Below, one piece after another: positions 35,555 to 43,296 of a stretch of DNA of 64,000 nucleotides. Below the pieces are notes generated by a model. That model saw only the letters and a program-made list of their open reading frames with translations, had not been told where the DNA came from and did no database searches. This stretch comes from Microbacterium sp. Root553. Lineage in GTDB: Bacteria > Actinomycetota > Actinomycetes > Actinomycetales > Microbacteriaceae. Location of the stretch: NCBI RefSeq assembly GCF_001426995.1, contig NZ_LMFY01000001.1:1981675-2045674 (forward strand), read 5' to 3'. Every line of letters starts with the position of its first letter. Within the stretch, counting starts at the first letter, position 1. The position numbers were made by a program, and so were the translations under genes.

Positions 35555-37039
35555 GTGTCAACCCTCAGTGATCTCGCCAATGCCCAGGGCCGCCTGACCG
35601 ACGTCGACGTCGAATGGCTGCACCGCCTCGCCGGCGACGGGCAGCTTCTCGCGGACCTCTCGTCCGCCGACATCGTGGTCTGGGTCCAGACCGAGGACGG
35701 CTCGTTCATCGCCGTCGCGCACGCGCGGCCCAGCGGTGCGGCGACGCTGTTCTACCGCGACATCGTGGGGGAGCGGGTGCGTCCGCAGTGGCGGACCCAG
35801 GTGCAGGGGGCGTTCGACTCCGCGGCGATCGTCGATTCCTCGTCGCCGGACTGGTTCGAGGAGACGCCGACGCGGGTCCGGGCTGTTCCGATCGTCAACG
35901 ATCGACGCAGCGGACACGGGGAGGCCGGTGTCATCGGCGTCGTCACCCGGCACACGAACCTGGGTGAGGCGCGCACTCCGTCCCGACAGCAGATCACGTT
36001 CGACGAGTGTGCGAACGACATCTTCCGGATGATCGCGGACGGCAGCTTCCCGGATCCGGCCGCGCCGACCTCACCGCGGCGCGGAGCGCCTCGTGCGTCT
36101 GACGGGCTGATCCGCATCGACGTCGACGGCATCACCACGTTCGCCAGTCCGAACGCGCTCTCCGCCTTCAATCGCATGGGCTTCGACGACGAGCTCGAGG
36201 GGGAGTCGCTGGCCGAGGTCACCACGCGGCTCGTCCCGCCGTCCCGCCAGGTCGACGAGTCGCTGCCGGTGGTGGTCACCGGCCGTGCGCCGTGGCGCAC
36301 CGACATCGAGGCGCGCGGGGTCACCGTGTCGCTTCGGGCGATACCGCTCAAGGACCACGGCACGCGCATCGGCGCGATCCTGCTCTGCCGCGACGTGTCC
36401 GAGCTGCGTCACCAGGAGCAGGAGCTCATCACCAAGGACGCCACGATCCGCGAGATCCACCACCGGGTCAAGAACAACCTGCAGACGGTGGCGTCGCTGC
36501 TGCGGATCCAGGCGCGTCGTACGCACTCCGACGAGGCGAGGGACGCTCTGACCCAGGCGATGCGGCGCGTCGACTCGATCGCCGTCGTGCACGACACCCT
36601 CGCACAGGGGCTCACGCAGAAGGTCGATTTCGACGAGGTCTTCCATCGCGTGCTCAAGCTCGTGGCCGAGGTCGCGTCGGCCCCCAACACCCGGGCGCGC
36701 ACGCACTCGACCGGTCGCTTCGGGGTACTGCCGAGCGAGTACGCGACGCCGCTGGCGCTCGCGCTGACCGAGGTCGTCACCAACGCCGTCGAGCACGGCC
36801 TCGCCGGGCAGGAGGGCATGGTCACGATCGACGCCGCGCGCACGGAGGAGAACCTGCGCGTGCTGGTGCGCGACACCGGGAGCGGTCTTCCCGAGGGCCG
36901 CATCGGTCAGGGACTCGGCACGCAGATCATCCGGACCCTCATCCAGGGCGAGCTCGGCGGATCCATCGAATGGCGGGGGAGTGAGGGCGGCGGGACCGAG
37001 GTCGTCATCGACATCCCGCTGCGCTGGCTGACGAAGTAG
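35555..37039 (+). CDS. pdtaS: Sensor histidine kinase PdtaS
   Basis: A 494-residue soluble kinase with the PdtaS layout: N-terminal GAF domain (about 5-150), PAS domain (about 165-280), a HisKA_2-type phosphoacceptor region (EIHHRVKNNLQTVASLLRIQARR, about 303-325) and an HATPase domain (LALTEVVTNAVEHGL, then DTGSGLPEGRIGQGLGTQIIRTL). In mycobacteria it phosphorylates the RNA-binding antiterminator PdtaR and responds to metal and nitric oxide signals. pdtaR is not in this window. The gene precedes whiB1 (convergent), as in mycobacteria, and ends at a strong hairpin. Confidence 0.93.
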   Translation: MSTLSDLANAQGRLTDVDVEWLHRLAGDGQLLADLSSADIVVWVQTEDGSFIAVAHARPSGAATLFYRDIVGERVRPQWRTQVQGAFDSAAIVDSSSPDWFEETPTRVRAVPIVNDRRSGHGEAGVIGVVTRHTNLGEARTPSRQQITFDECANDIFRMIADGSFPDPAAPTSPRRGAPRASDGLIRIDVDGITTFASPNALSAFNRMGFDDELEGESLAEVTTRLVPPSRQVDESLPVVVTGRAPWRTDIEARGVTVSLRAIPLKDHGTRIGAILLCRDVSELRHQEQELITKDATIREIHHRVKNNLQTVASLLRIQARRTHSDEARDALTQAMRRVDSIAVVHDTLAQGLTQKVDFDEVFHRVLKLVAEVASAPNTRARTHSTGRFGVLPSEYATPLALALTEVVTNAVEHGLAGQEGMVTIDAARTEENLRVLVRDTGSGLPEGRIGQGLGTQIIRTLIQGELGGSIEWRGSEGGGTEVVIDIPLRWLTK

Positions 37040-37078
37040 CCGCCAGAGTACGCGGTACGGGAGAACGCCGCCCGAGTA

Positions 37079-37119
37079 CGCGAAAGCGGCCCGAGACCTC
37101 GTCTCGGGCCGCTTTCGCG
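37079..37119. terminator. Bidirectional terminator between pdtaS and whiB1
   Basis: Perfect 19-bp stem (37079-37097 with 37101-37119) and a 3-nt loop between convergent stop codons. Confidence 0.88.
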
Positions 37120-37124
37120 GATGT

Positions 37125-37373
37125 TCAGGAGGCGCGTCGTGCGCGCGCGGCGCGGCGCTTGAGCGCGCGACGCTCGTCTTCGGAGAGACCGCCCCACACG
37201 CCCGAGTCCTGGCTGGACTCGAGGGCGTACTGCAAGCAGATCTCGGTCACCGTGCAGGTGGCGCAGACCGTCTTGGCCTTCTCGATCTGATCGACAGCCG
37301 GGCCGGTGTTCCCTACGGGGAAGAACAGCTCGGGATCGACGGTCAAGCAGGCGGCCTTGTCGCGCCAGTCCAT
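37125..37373 (-). CDS. whiB1: WhiB-family iron-sulfur regulator, WhiB1 type
   Basis: An 82-residue protein with cluster cysteines C9, C37, C40 and C46, exactly the WhiB1 positions, a GVWGG turn and a basic tail (RRALKRRAARARRAS). WhiB1 is an essential nitric-oxide-sensing [4Fe-4S] protein that binds region 4 of the principal sigma factor in mycobacteria. GAGGAG lies upstream of the ATG. It faces a 235-bp non-coding region with several possible hairpins. Linkage to pdtaS supports the assignment over other WhiB paralogues. Confidence 0.94.
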   Translation of the reverse strand: MDWRDKAACLTVDPELFFPVGNTGPAVDQIEKAKTVCATCTVTEICLQYALESSQDSGVWGGLSEDERRALKRRAARARRAS

Positions 37374-37473
37374 GGGGGCTCCTCGGTGTGGATTTTCATG
37401 AATCGGCGCAACGCGACGACTCTGATTTCGGGTGCAGTTCGGGTTCAGCTACCCTGTTGAGATACGGACGGAT

Positions 37474-37578
37474 GCCCGCGAATTGTGATGCGGGCTCGGA
37501 GCCCGCCCCACGCCGCTGTGGGAGCACATGACGCTGTCTATTCTGTTACATGAAACCGGCGAAATCAAGGGTTTCGCC
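37474..37578 (+). promoter_or_regulatory. Candidate structured leader of the small membrane protein gene
   Basis: The 235-bp gap between whiB1 and the next gene holds four possible RNA hairpins: arm A 37474-37479 with arm B 37490-37495, or arm B with arm C 37501-37506 (mutually exclusive, all 6 bp), then 37507-37522 (5 bp) and 37558-37578 (7 bp, loop 7). The order is that of a switching leader, but no known riboswitch class is recognised, and the transcript start is not located. Confidence 0.35.
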
Positions 37579-37608
37579 TGTTCTCATTCGATTCTCAGGA
37601 GACACATC

Positions 37609-37992
37609 GTGCGCGCACCCGGCCTCGCTCTCGCCGCAGCGGCAGTCCTCGCGGCGGAAGGCGCAGCCCTCCTCGTCTTCGCGCTGATCGAGCTCGTCGG
37701 CCTCGGCGCGGGAGATGCGTCCTCGCTGCCGACCGCCCTCGCTCTCATCGTGCTGACGCTCATCGGGGCGGGCGCGCTGATCGCCTTCGCGATCGGGACC
37801 CGCTCCGGGCACTCCTGGGCGCGTTCCGGAGGCATCGTGTTCCAGGTGCTCGGCGTGGCCCTGGCGCTGGCGTCCCTGACGATCCAGCCGGTCGTGTGGG
37901 GATTCACCGTCGGCGTGGGCATCCCCGCCGTGCTGGGTTTCGCCCTGTTGATCGCGACCACGCGCGCCGAGAACGAGCGCCCGGCCGAGTGA
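37609..37992 (+). CDS. Small membrane protein with four spans, unknown function
   Basis: A 127-residue protein with four predicted membrane helices (about 5-33, 42-62, 72-94 and 97-118), short loops and a charged C-terminus (TTRAENERPAE). No family motif is recognised; it resembles many small actinobacterial integral membrane proteins. I chose the GTG at 37609, preceded by AGGAGA with 6-nt spacing; the ATG at 37528 would put a hairpin and an unrelated polar stretch inside the coding region. It stands alone between whiB1 and the convergent bcp gene, 3 bp from the bcp stop. Confidence 0.7.
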   Translation: MRAPGLALAAAAVLAAEGAALLVFALIELVGLGAGDASSLPTALALIVLTLIGAGALIAFAIGTRSGHSWARSGGIVFQVLGVALALASLTIQPVVWGFTVGVGIPAVLGFALLIATTRAENERPAE

Positions 37993-37995
37993 CGC

Positions 37996-38469
37996 TCAGG
38001 CGTCGATGCCGAGCAGCTTGCGCAGCCGGGCGACGTGCCCGGTGGCCTTGACGTTGTACTGGGCGAGCGTGATCGTGCCCTCGTCATCGAGCACGAAGGT
38101 GGACCTGATCACACCCTCGACGACCTTGCCGTAGTTCATCTTCTCGCCCCAGACGCCGTAGGCCGTGTGCACGGCATGGTCGGGGTCGCTGAGCAACGTG
38201 AAGGTGAGTCCGTCGCGTTCCCGGAACGTGGCGAGCGTGGCCGGCTCGTCACGGGAGATGCCGATGACGCGATACCCGGCGCCCTGGAGCGAGGAGATGC
38301 TGTCGCGGAAGTCGCACGCCTGGGTCGTGCATCCCGGAGTCATCGCCGCGGGGTAGAAGTACAGCACGGTCTTCTCGCCTCGCAGGTCTGCGAGCCGGAC
38401 GGTCTTGCCGTCCTGGTCGAGCAGAGCGAAGTCGGGAGCAGCGGTTCCGGGTTCGAGGCGCACAGTCAC
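37996..38469 (-). CDS. bcp: Thioredoxin-dependent peroxiredoxin, Bcp type
   Basis: A 157-residue atypical 2-Cys peroxiredoxin that reduces hydrogen peroxide and alkyl hydroperoxides. The peroxidatic Cys47 lies in FYPAAMTPGCTTQAC and the resolving Cys52 is five residues on, as in E. coli Bcp; the catalytic Thr (T44) and a conserved Arg are also present. No signal peptide. The GTG at 38469 follows TAGGCT by 6 nt; an internal GTG two codons later is less likely. Convergent with the small membrane protein gene. Confidence 0.93.
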   Translation of the reverse strand: MTVRLEPGTAAPDFALLDQDGKTVRLADLRGEKTVLYFYPAAMTPGCTTQACDFRDSISSLQGAGYRVIGISRDEPATLATFRERDGLTFTLLSDPDHAVHTAYGVWGEKMNYGKVVEGVIRSTFVLDDEGTITLAQYNVKATGHVARLRKLLGIDA

Positions 38470-38475
38470 GCACTC

Positions 38476-38481
38476 AGCCTA
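38476..38481 (-). promoter_or_regulatory. -10 element of bcp
   Basis: TAGGCT on the minus strand with 6 nt to the GTG at 38469; its first bases overlap the rsgA stop codon at 38479-38481. Confidence 0.5.
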
Positions 38482-39549
38482 CCGGCCGGGAGTCTGCTCC
38501 GCCTTGTCGGCGAAGGTCTGCAGCAGTCGCTGCAGGGAGTCCAGACGCGCGCGTCCCGTGTCGCTGAGCTCGCCTCGTTCGGCGGCCTCGATGAGTGCGC
38601 AGTCCGGCGCGTCCGCGAGATGGGTGCATCCGCGTGGGCAGTTCTCGGCGATCTCCGCCAACTCGGTGAACGCCGCGAGGATGTTCGAGGGTTCCACGTG
38701 GCCGAGCCCGAACGAGCGGACTCCGGGGGTGTCGATGACCCAGCCCGAGCCGGCCGGGCCGGAGTAGCGCAGCGAGACCGTGGACGACGAGGTGTGGCGC
38801 CCTCGTCCCGTCACCTGGTTCACGTGGCCCGTCGCACGCAGCGCACTCGGCACGAGCGCGTTGACGAGCGTCGACTTCCCCACACCGGAATGTCCGACGA
38901 AGACCGTCGAATGACCGACGAGCGCGGCGCCGATCTCGTCGACGGGCATCTCCTCCTGCGCGCTGGTGAAGACGCGGAGGTCGAGGCCGTCGAAGTGCGC
39001 GAGGAAGGCGGAGGGGTCGGCGAGGTCGGTCTTGGTCACGACGAGGAGCGGGCGGATGCCGGCATCCAGCGCCGCGACGAGGTAGCGATCCACCAGTCGC
39101 GCCCGGGGCTCGGGGTCGGCCGCGGCGACCACGATGAGCATCTGGTCGGCGTTCGCCACGATGACGCGCTCGACCTGATCGGTGTCGTCGGCGCTGCGCC
39201 GGAGAAGAGAGGTCCGATCGACGATGCCGATGATGCGCGCGAGCGTACCGTCTTCGCCGGTGGTGTCGCCCACGACCTTCGCCTGATCTCCGGTGACGAT
39301 CGGGTTGCGTCGCAGCTCGCGGGCACGAGCCGCCGTCAGCAGACGCTCGTCGGGTCCGCCCTCATCGAGCAGGACCGTATAGCGTCCGCGGTCCACCCCG
39401 AGCACGCGGCCGACCTTCGCGTCGTCGTGGGCGGGACGTCGCTTGGTGCGGGGGCGGTTGGCCTTGGGGTTGGGACGAGTGCGGATGCTGCTCTCGTCGT
39501 AGTCCTCGAAGCCGTCCTCGAGGTCGTTCGTGTCGTCGAGCCAGCTCAC
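38479..39549 (-). CDS. rsgA: Ribosome small-subunit-dependent GTPase RsgA
   Basis: A 356-residue circularly permuted GTPase that helps mature the 30S subunit. After an acidic N-terminal extension and an OB-fold (about 45-110), the motifs appear in permuted order: G4 TKTD, G1 GHSGVGKST, G2/T-rich GRGRHTSSST, G3 DTPG. A C-terminal zinc site follows (CPRGCTHLADAPDCAL). The GTG start overlaps the aroA stop by 4 bp (GTGA), so aroA and rsgA are [15 protein letters not shown] coupled, an arrangement shared with mycobacteria. Confidence 0.95.
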   Translation of the reverse strand: MSWLDDTNDLEDGFEDYDESSIRTRPNPKANRPRTKRRPAHDDAKVGRVLGVDRGRYTVLLDEGGPDERLLTAARARELRRNPIVTGDQAKVVGDTTGEDGTLARIIGIVDRTSLLRRSADDTDQVERVIVANADQMLIVVAAADPEPRARLVDRYLVAALDAGIRPLLVVTKTDLADPSAFLAHFDGLDLRVFTSAQEEMPVDEIGAALVGHSTVFVGHSGVGKSTLVNALVPSALRATGHVNQVTGRGRHTSSSTVSLRYSGPAGSGWVIDTPGVRSFGLGHVEPSNILAAFTELAEIAENCPRGCTHLADAPDCALIEAAERGELSDTGRARLDSLQRLLQTFADKAEQTPGR

Positions 39550-40871
39550 GCGGACGCGCCCCGCAGCATCCGCTCCCAGAGCAGCGTGAACTCGGGAAGC
39601 GTCTTCGCCGTCGTGCCGATGTCGTCGACCTGCACTCCGGGGACGCGCAGCCCGATGAGGGCGCCGGTCGTCGCCATCCGATGGTCGTGATGGGCCGCCC
39701 ATGCGCCGCCGCGCAGCGTCCGGGGAATGATGCGCAGCCCGTCGGGCAGCTCCTCCGCCTCGCCACCCAGGGCGCGGATGTTGCCGATCAGCGCCGCGAT
39801 GCGGTCCGTCTCGTGCAGTCTGATGTGACCGATCCCGCGGAACGTCGTCGGACCGGTCGCGAAGGCGGCGAGTCCGACCAGCGTCGGCGTCAGCTCGCTC
39901 GCCGCGGACAGGTCGAGGTCGAGTCCCCGGATCTCGGTTCCGGCCTTCACCGTCAGAGTGCCGCTGTGTCGGTGGACGTGAGCGCCCAGAGCCTGCAGGA
40001 TCTCGGGCAGCAGGGCGCCGGGCTGCGTGGAGTGCACGGGCCAGCCGGTCACGGACACGGAGCCCCCCGTCACGAGGGCGGCGGCCAGGAACGGCGCGGC
40101 GTTGGAGAGATCCGGCTCGATCGCGATCTCCTTGGCGCGCGGCACGCCGGCCTCGACGAGCCACTCGCCGGTGGCCGGTCGCTCGATGCGGACACCGCGT
40201 CGGCTCAGCGCCTCGATCGTCATGTCGATGTGGGGAAGGCTCGGCAGATGTTCGCCGGTGTGCACGAGGTGGAGTCCGACGTCGAACCGCGGCGCGGCGA
40301 GCAGCAGGCCGGACACGAACTGGCTCGACGCGGAGGCGTCGATCTCGACCCGTCCGCCGCGGATGTGGCCGTGGCCGCGGATCGTGAACGGCAGCGCCCA
40401 GGTGCCCTCGTCGTCGATGTCGACGCCGAGGTCGCGCAGGGCGCTGATGAGCCCGCCCATGGGCCTGTGCAGTGCGGTCTCGTGCGCGGTGAGATGCACG
40501 TCTTCACGGGCGAGTCCGGCGAGCGGGGCGATGAACCTCATGACGGTCCCCGCCTGGCCGCAGTCGACGGTGGCGCCGCCGACGAGCTTGCCGGGGGTGA
40601 CCACGAGGTCGGGGCCGAACTCTCCGGCTCCCTCGACCTCTTCGATGCCGACGCCGAGCGCACGCAGAGCCTCGATCATCCGTCTCGAGTCGTCCGAGTG
40701 CAGCGGGCCTGTGAGTCGGCCGGGTCCGTCGGCGATCGCGGCGATGATGAGCTCGCGATTCGTCAGCGATTTCGACCCGGGGATCGTCACCGTCGCGTGG
40801 ACGGGATCCGGGGCCGTGGGCGCTGCATAGACGCCCTGGACAGGGGAGGGGGAATACCCGTTGGCGCTCAT
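39546..40871 (-). CDS. aroA: 3-phosphoshikimate 1-carboxyvinyltransferase (EPSP synthase)
   Basis: The 441-residue sixth enzyme of the shikimate pathway, joining shikimate-3-phosphate and phosphoenolpyruvate. Signatures are [10 protein letters not shown] near residue 30, the [17 protein letters not shown] loop, [15 protein letters not shown], the catalytic Asp in LPHIDMT, and [15 protein letters not shown]. Starts at ATG 40871 ([13 protein letters not shown]); the longer frame to 41009 runs into the divergent sigma-factor leader. A TAAGGT hexamer lies 8 nt upstream. It heads the aroA-rsgA pair and is divergent from sigH. Confidence 0.96.
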   Translation of the reverse strand: MSANGYSPSPVQGVYAAPTAPDPVHATVTIPGSKSLTNRELIIAAIADGPGRLTGPLHSDDSRRMIEALRALGVGIEEVEGAGEFGPDLVVTPGKLVGGATVDCGQAGTVMRFIAPLAGLAREDVHLTAHETALHRPMGGLISALRDLGVDIDDEGTWALPFTIRGHGHIRGGRVEIDASASSQFVSGLLLAAPRFDVGLHLVHTGEHLPSLPHIDMTIEALSRRGVRIERPATGEWLVEAGVPRAKEIAIEPDLSNAAPFLAAALVTGGSVSVTGWPVHSTQPGALLPEILQALGAHVHRHSGTLTVKAGTEIRGLDLDLSAASELTPTLVGLAAFATGPTTFRGIGHIRLHETDRIAALIGNIRALGGEAEELPDGLRIIPRTLRGGAWAAHHDHRMATTGALIGLRVPGVQVDDIGTTAKTLPEFTLLWERMLRGASA

Positions 40872-40879
40872 CGGTTTCA

Positions 40880-40885
40880 ACCTTA
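40880..40885 (-). promoter_or_regulatory. -10 element of aroA
   Basis: TAAGGT on the minus strand with 8 nt to the ATG at 40871. Confidence 0.4.
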
Positions 40886-40941
40886 GTGAATACGGGAGTC
40901 CGCCCGATCGGATCACGGAAGCCCGGCGACAAGGAGACAGC

Positions 40942-40998
40942 ATGCTCGCAACGTTGGAACGCGAGTTCGTGGACCTCAGCGGCCTAGACTGGCCGGTG
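40942..40998 (+). other. Possible 19-residue N-terminal extension of SigH (long isoform)
   Basis: In frame with sigH, ATG 40942 has a strong AAGGAG 6 nt upstream, while ATG 40999 is preceded by TAGACT (40985-40990) with an 8-nt gap. Both starts look usable, giving 220- and 201-residue forms. Confidence 0.5.
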
Positions 40999-41604
40999 AT
41001 GGATGACACGGAGACGGCAGAAAAGGTCAGCGACCCTCGGCGTGAATTCGAGGATCAGGCGATCCCCTTCATGGATCAGCTCTACGCTGCCGCGATGCGG
41101 ATGACGCGCAATCCGGCGGACGCCGCCGACCTGGTCCAGGAGACGTTCGTGAAGGCGTACGGCTCGTGGGCGACTTTTTCGCAGGGCACGAATCTGAAGG
41201 CGTGGCTCTACCGCATCCTGACGAACACGTACATCAACATCTACCGCAAGAAGCAGCGCGAGCCCTACCAGGGCACGATCGACGAACTCGAGGACTGGCA
41301 GCTCGGCGGTGCCGAGTCGACGACCGCCTCGCACGGACGATCGGCGGAGGCCGAGGCCATCGACCACATGCCCGCATCCGTCGTCAAGGACGCGCTGCAG
41401 GCGGTCCCCGAGGACTTCCGGCTGGCGGTGTACCTCGCCGACGTCGAGGGCTTCGCCTATCAGGAGATCGCGGACATCATGAAGACACCCATCGGCACCG
41501 TGATGAGCCGTCTGCACAGGGGCAGGCGGATGCTGCGCGAGCTGCTGGCCGACTACGCCGCGGAGCGGGGAATCTCCGCGGCAGAACCGAGGAGCACGAA
41601 ATGA
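40999..41604 (+). CDS. sigH: ECF sigma factor, SigH/SigR type
   Basis: A 201-residue group 4 sigma factor: region 2 (about 20-90: [65 protein letters not shown]) and region 4 (about 130-185: [52 protein letters not shown]). This type drives the disulfide-stress regulon (thioredoxin, mycothiol, proteases) and is held by the zinc anti-sigma factor encoded next. Overlap of 4 bp (ATGA) couples the two. I take ATG 40999 as the main start because homology begins there. I looked for a GGAAT-N18-GTT autoregulatory promoter and found none. Confidence 0.93.
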   Translation: MDDTETAEKVSDPRREFEDQAIPFMDQLYAAAMRMTRNPADAADLVQETFVKAYGSWATFSQGTNLKAWLYRILTNTYINIYRKKQREPYQGTIDELEDWQLGGAESTTASHGRSAEAEAIDHMPASVVKDALQAVPEDFRLAVYLADVEGFAYQEIADIMKTPIGTVMSRLHRGRRMLRELLADYAAERGISAAEPRSTK

Positions 41605-41846
41605 CCGACTGCGGCTGCGACAAGGCGCGCAAGGATCTGGAGGAGTACCTCCGCAACGAGGTGTGCAACACCGAGCACACCGAGATCCGCGAGCATCTCG
41701 AGAACTGCCCGTCGTGTCGGGACGAAGCGCTCGTGGCGACCACCCTCACCGAGGTCGTGGCCCGCGCGTGCAAGGAGACGGCTCCCGAGGAACTGCGCGA
41801 CCAGGTGTTCGCGCGCCTGCGCGAGGTGCAGGCCGCGCAGCACTGA
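41601..41846 (+). CDS. rsrA: Zinc-binding anti-sigma factor, RsrA/RshA type
   Basis: An 81-residue redox-sensing anti-sigma factor. The ZAS motif H32-x3-C36-x2-C39 is present, with further cysteines at 4, 6, 22 and 57 available for zinc binding or disulfide formation. In Streptomyces RsrA and mycobacterial RshA, oxidation releases zinc and the sigma factor. Size and linkage match the mycothiol-system anti-sigma-R family. It ends 65 bp before the Eis-like gene, which has its own promoter. Confidence 0.93.
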   Translation: MTDCGCDKARKDLEEYLRNEVCNTEHTEIREHLENCPSCRDEALVATTLTEVVARACKETAPEELRDQVFARLREVQAAQH

Positions 41847-41898
41847 CGTCCCGACAGGGGCGGCTCCGGCAGCGGAGGTCGACGTAGGCGTTCGCCCG

Positions 41899-41904
41899 TA
41901 GGGT
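41899..41904 (+). promoter_or_regulatory. -10 element of the Eis-like gene
   Basis: TAGGGT with 7 nt to the ATG at 41912. The intervening GGAAGG is too close to the ATG to act as a ribosome-binding site. Confidence 0.5.
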
Positions 41905-41911
41905 GGAAGGC

Positions 41912-43219
41912 ATGACCGACATCGACTCGAGATCCGTCCCCGCCGACCCCATGTCCACGGAGCGTCTCGCCGCCGAGTCACTGAGCTATCGCGTCGTCGA
42001 CGCCGCCGATGAGGCGGCCTCGGAGAGATTCCAGCGTGCGACGTCGCGGGGCTTCCTCGGCGCGGAGCCCTCGACCGAGGCGCTGGCCTTCGGGCGCACG
42101 ACGTTCGAATCGCGACGCAACATCGGCGTCTATGACGAGCGCGTGCCCGATGGTCAGCCGGTGGCCACCATCGACTCGTGGACGACCCCTGTCACCGTTC
42201 CCGGCGGCTCCGCACTGCCGATGTGGGCGATCAGCGGGGTGACCGTCTCGGCGACGCACCGGCGCCGAGGCATCGCCAGGGCGCTGCTGGAGGGCGAGCT
42301 CAGGGCGGCTGTCTCGGCGGGCGTGCCGATCGCCGGGCTCACCGTGTCGGAGGCCACGATCTACGGCCGCTACGGCTTCGGCTCGGCGCTGCCCATGTCG
42401 TGCATCACGGTCGACACCCGGCGCGCCGGGTGGGGAGGCGGCGACATCGCCGGGCGCATCGAGTACGTCGACAGGGAGACACTGGCCGCCGATCTCGGCC
42501 GCGTCCACGACCGTGCACGTTCGTCGCGTCCTGGCCAGATCCCCGGGTGGGACACCCGCTGGGCGGGCATGGCGGGGCTGTCGCCGAGCGACACCGATCG
42601 GGACAAGGTGCGCGGCGTCCGCTACCTCGACGGTGCCGGCGACCTGCGTGGCGCGATGGCCTTCACACTCGGCGAGAGGAGCGGATCGTTCCGCTTCACG
42701 CTCGGCATCCGTCTGCTCGTGGCCGAGACGCCCGAAGCCACGGCCGCACTCTGGCGGTTCGCCCTGCAGCACGACCTCGTCGACGAGGTCACGGCCGACC
42801 TGCGTCCGCTCGACGACGCGCTGCCCTGGCTCGTGCGCGACCCGCGCGGCGTCGTGCAGACGGTTCACGATCACGGCTGGCTGCGCATCCTCGATCTCCC
42901 GACGACGCTCGCCGCGCGCACCTACTCCGCCCCCGTCGATCTCGTGCTCCGCGTCACCGATCCGCTCGGCTTCGCCGAGGGCGACTGGCGACTGCGGGTG
43001 GACGGCTCCGGCGCGGCCGTGGTCGAGGCGGCGGGCGACGGGACGAGGGCGGTGGATGCGACGCTCGACGTCGCCACGCTGTCGATCCTCTTCGCCGGGG
43101 GAGTGAGAGCCACCTCGCTGCACGGCGGAGGTCGGATCGATGCGGATGCCGACACCGTCGAGGCGCTGGACCGTGCCTTCGTCGCGTTCCCGGCTCCCGC
43201 TCTCGACATCTGGTACTGA
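41912..43219 (+). CDS. Eis-like GNAT acetyltransferase
   Basis: A 435-residue protein with the three-part Eis layout: an N-terminal GNAT domain with the acetyl-CoA loop VSATHRRRGIARALLEGEL (about 113-131) and IYGRYGFGSA, a second degenerate GNAT domain (about 180-310), and a C-terminal SCP2-like sterol-carrier fold (about 320-435) ending in the conserved carboxylate-terminal region ALDIWY. Mycobacterial Eis acetylates aminoglycosides at several positions and also lysines; substrate here is unknown. It is convergent with kgd, separated by a strong terminator. Confidence 0.88.
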   Translation: MTDIDSRSVPADPMSTERLAAESLSYRVVDAADEAASERFQRATSRGFLGAEPSTEALAFGRTTFESRRNIGVYDERVPDGQPVATIDSWTTPVTVPGGSALPMWAISGVTVSATHRRRGIARALLEGELRAAVSAGVPIAGLTVSEATIYGRYGFGSALPMSCITVDTRRAGWGGGDIAGRIEYVDRETLAADLGRVHDRARSSRPGQIPGWDTRWAGMAGLSPSDTDRDKVRGVRYLDGAGDLRGAMAFTLGERSGSFRFTLGIRLLVAETPEATAALWRFALQHDLVDEVTADLRPLDDALPWLVRDPRGVVQTVHDHGWLRILDLPTTLAARTYSAPVDLVLRVTDPLGFAEGDWRLRVDGSGAAVVEAAGDGTRAVDATLDVATLSILFAGGVRATSLHGGGRIDADADTVEALDRAFVAFPAPALDIWY

Positions 43220-43242
43220 TCCACGCCGCCGGGTGCGGATGC

Positions 43243-43281
43243 GAAAAGGGAGCCCCGACAGTTCGTCGGGGCTCCCTTTTC
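43243..43281. terminator. Bidirectional terminator between the Eis-like gene and kgd
   Basis: Perfect 17-bp stem (43243-43259 with 43265-43281), 5-nt loop, with A-rich and T-rich ends giving a U-tract in both directions. Confidence 0.9.
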
Positions 43282-43296
43282 CGTAGGCGGCTCGGG

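Noticed and set aside
40861..40998. SigR-type autoregulatory promoter (GGAAT-N18-GTT) for sigH
   Set aside because: No pair with correct spacing; the nearest GGAAG and GTT are 36 bp apart.
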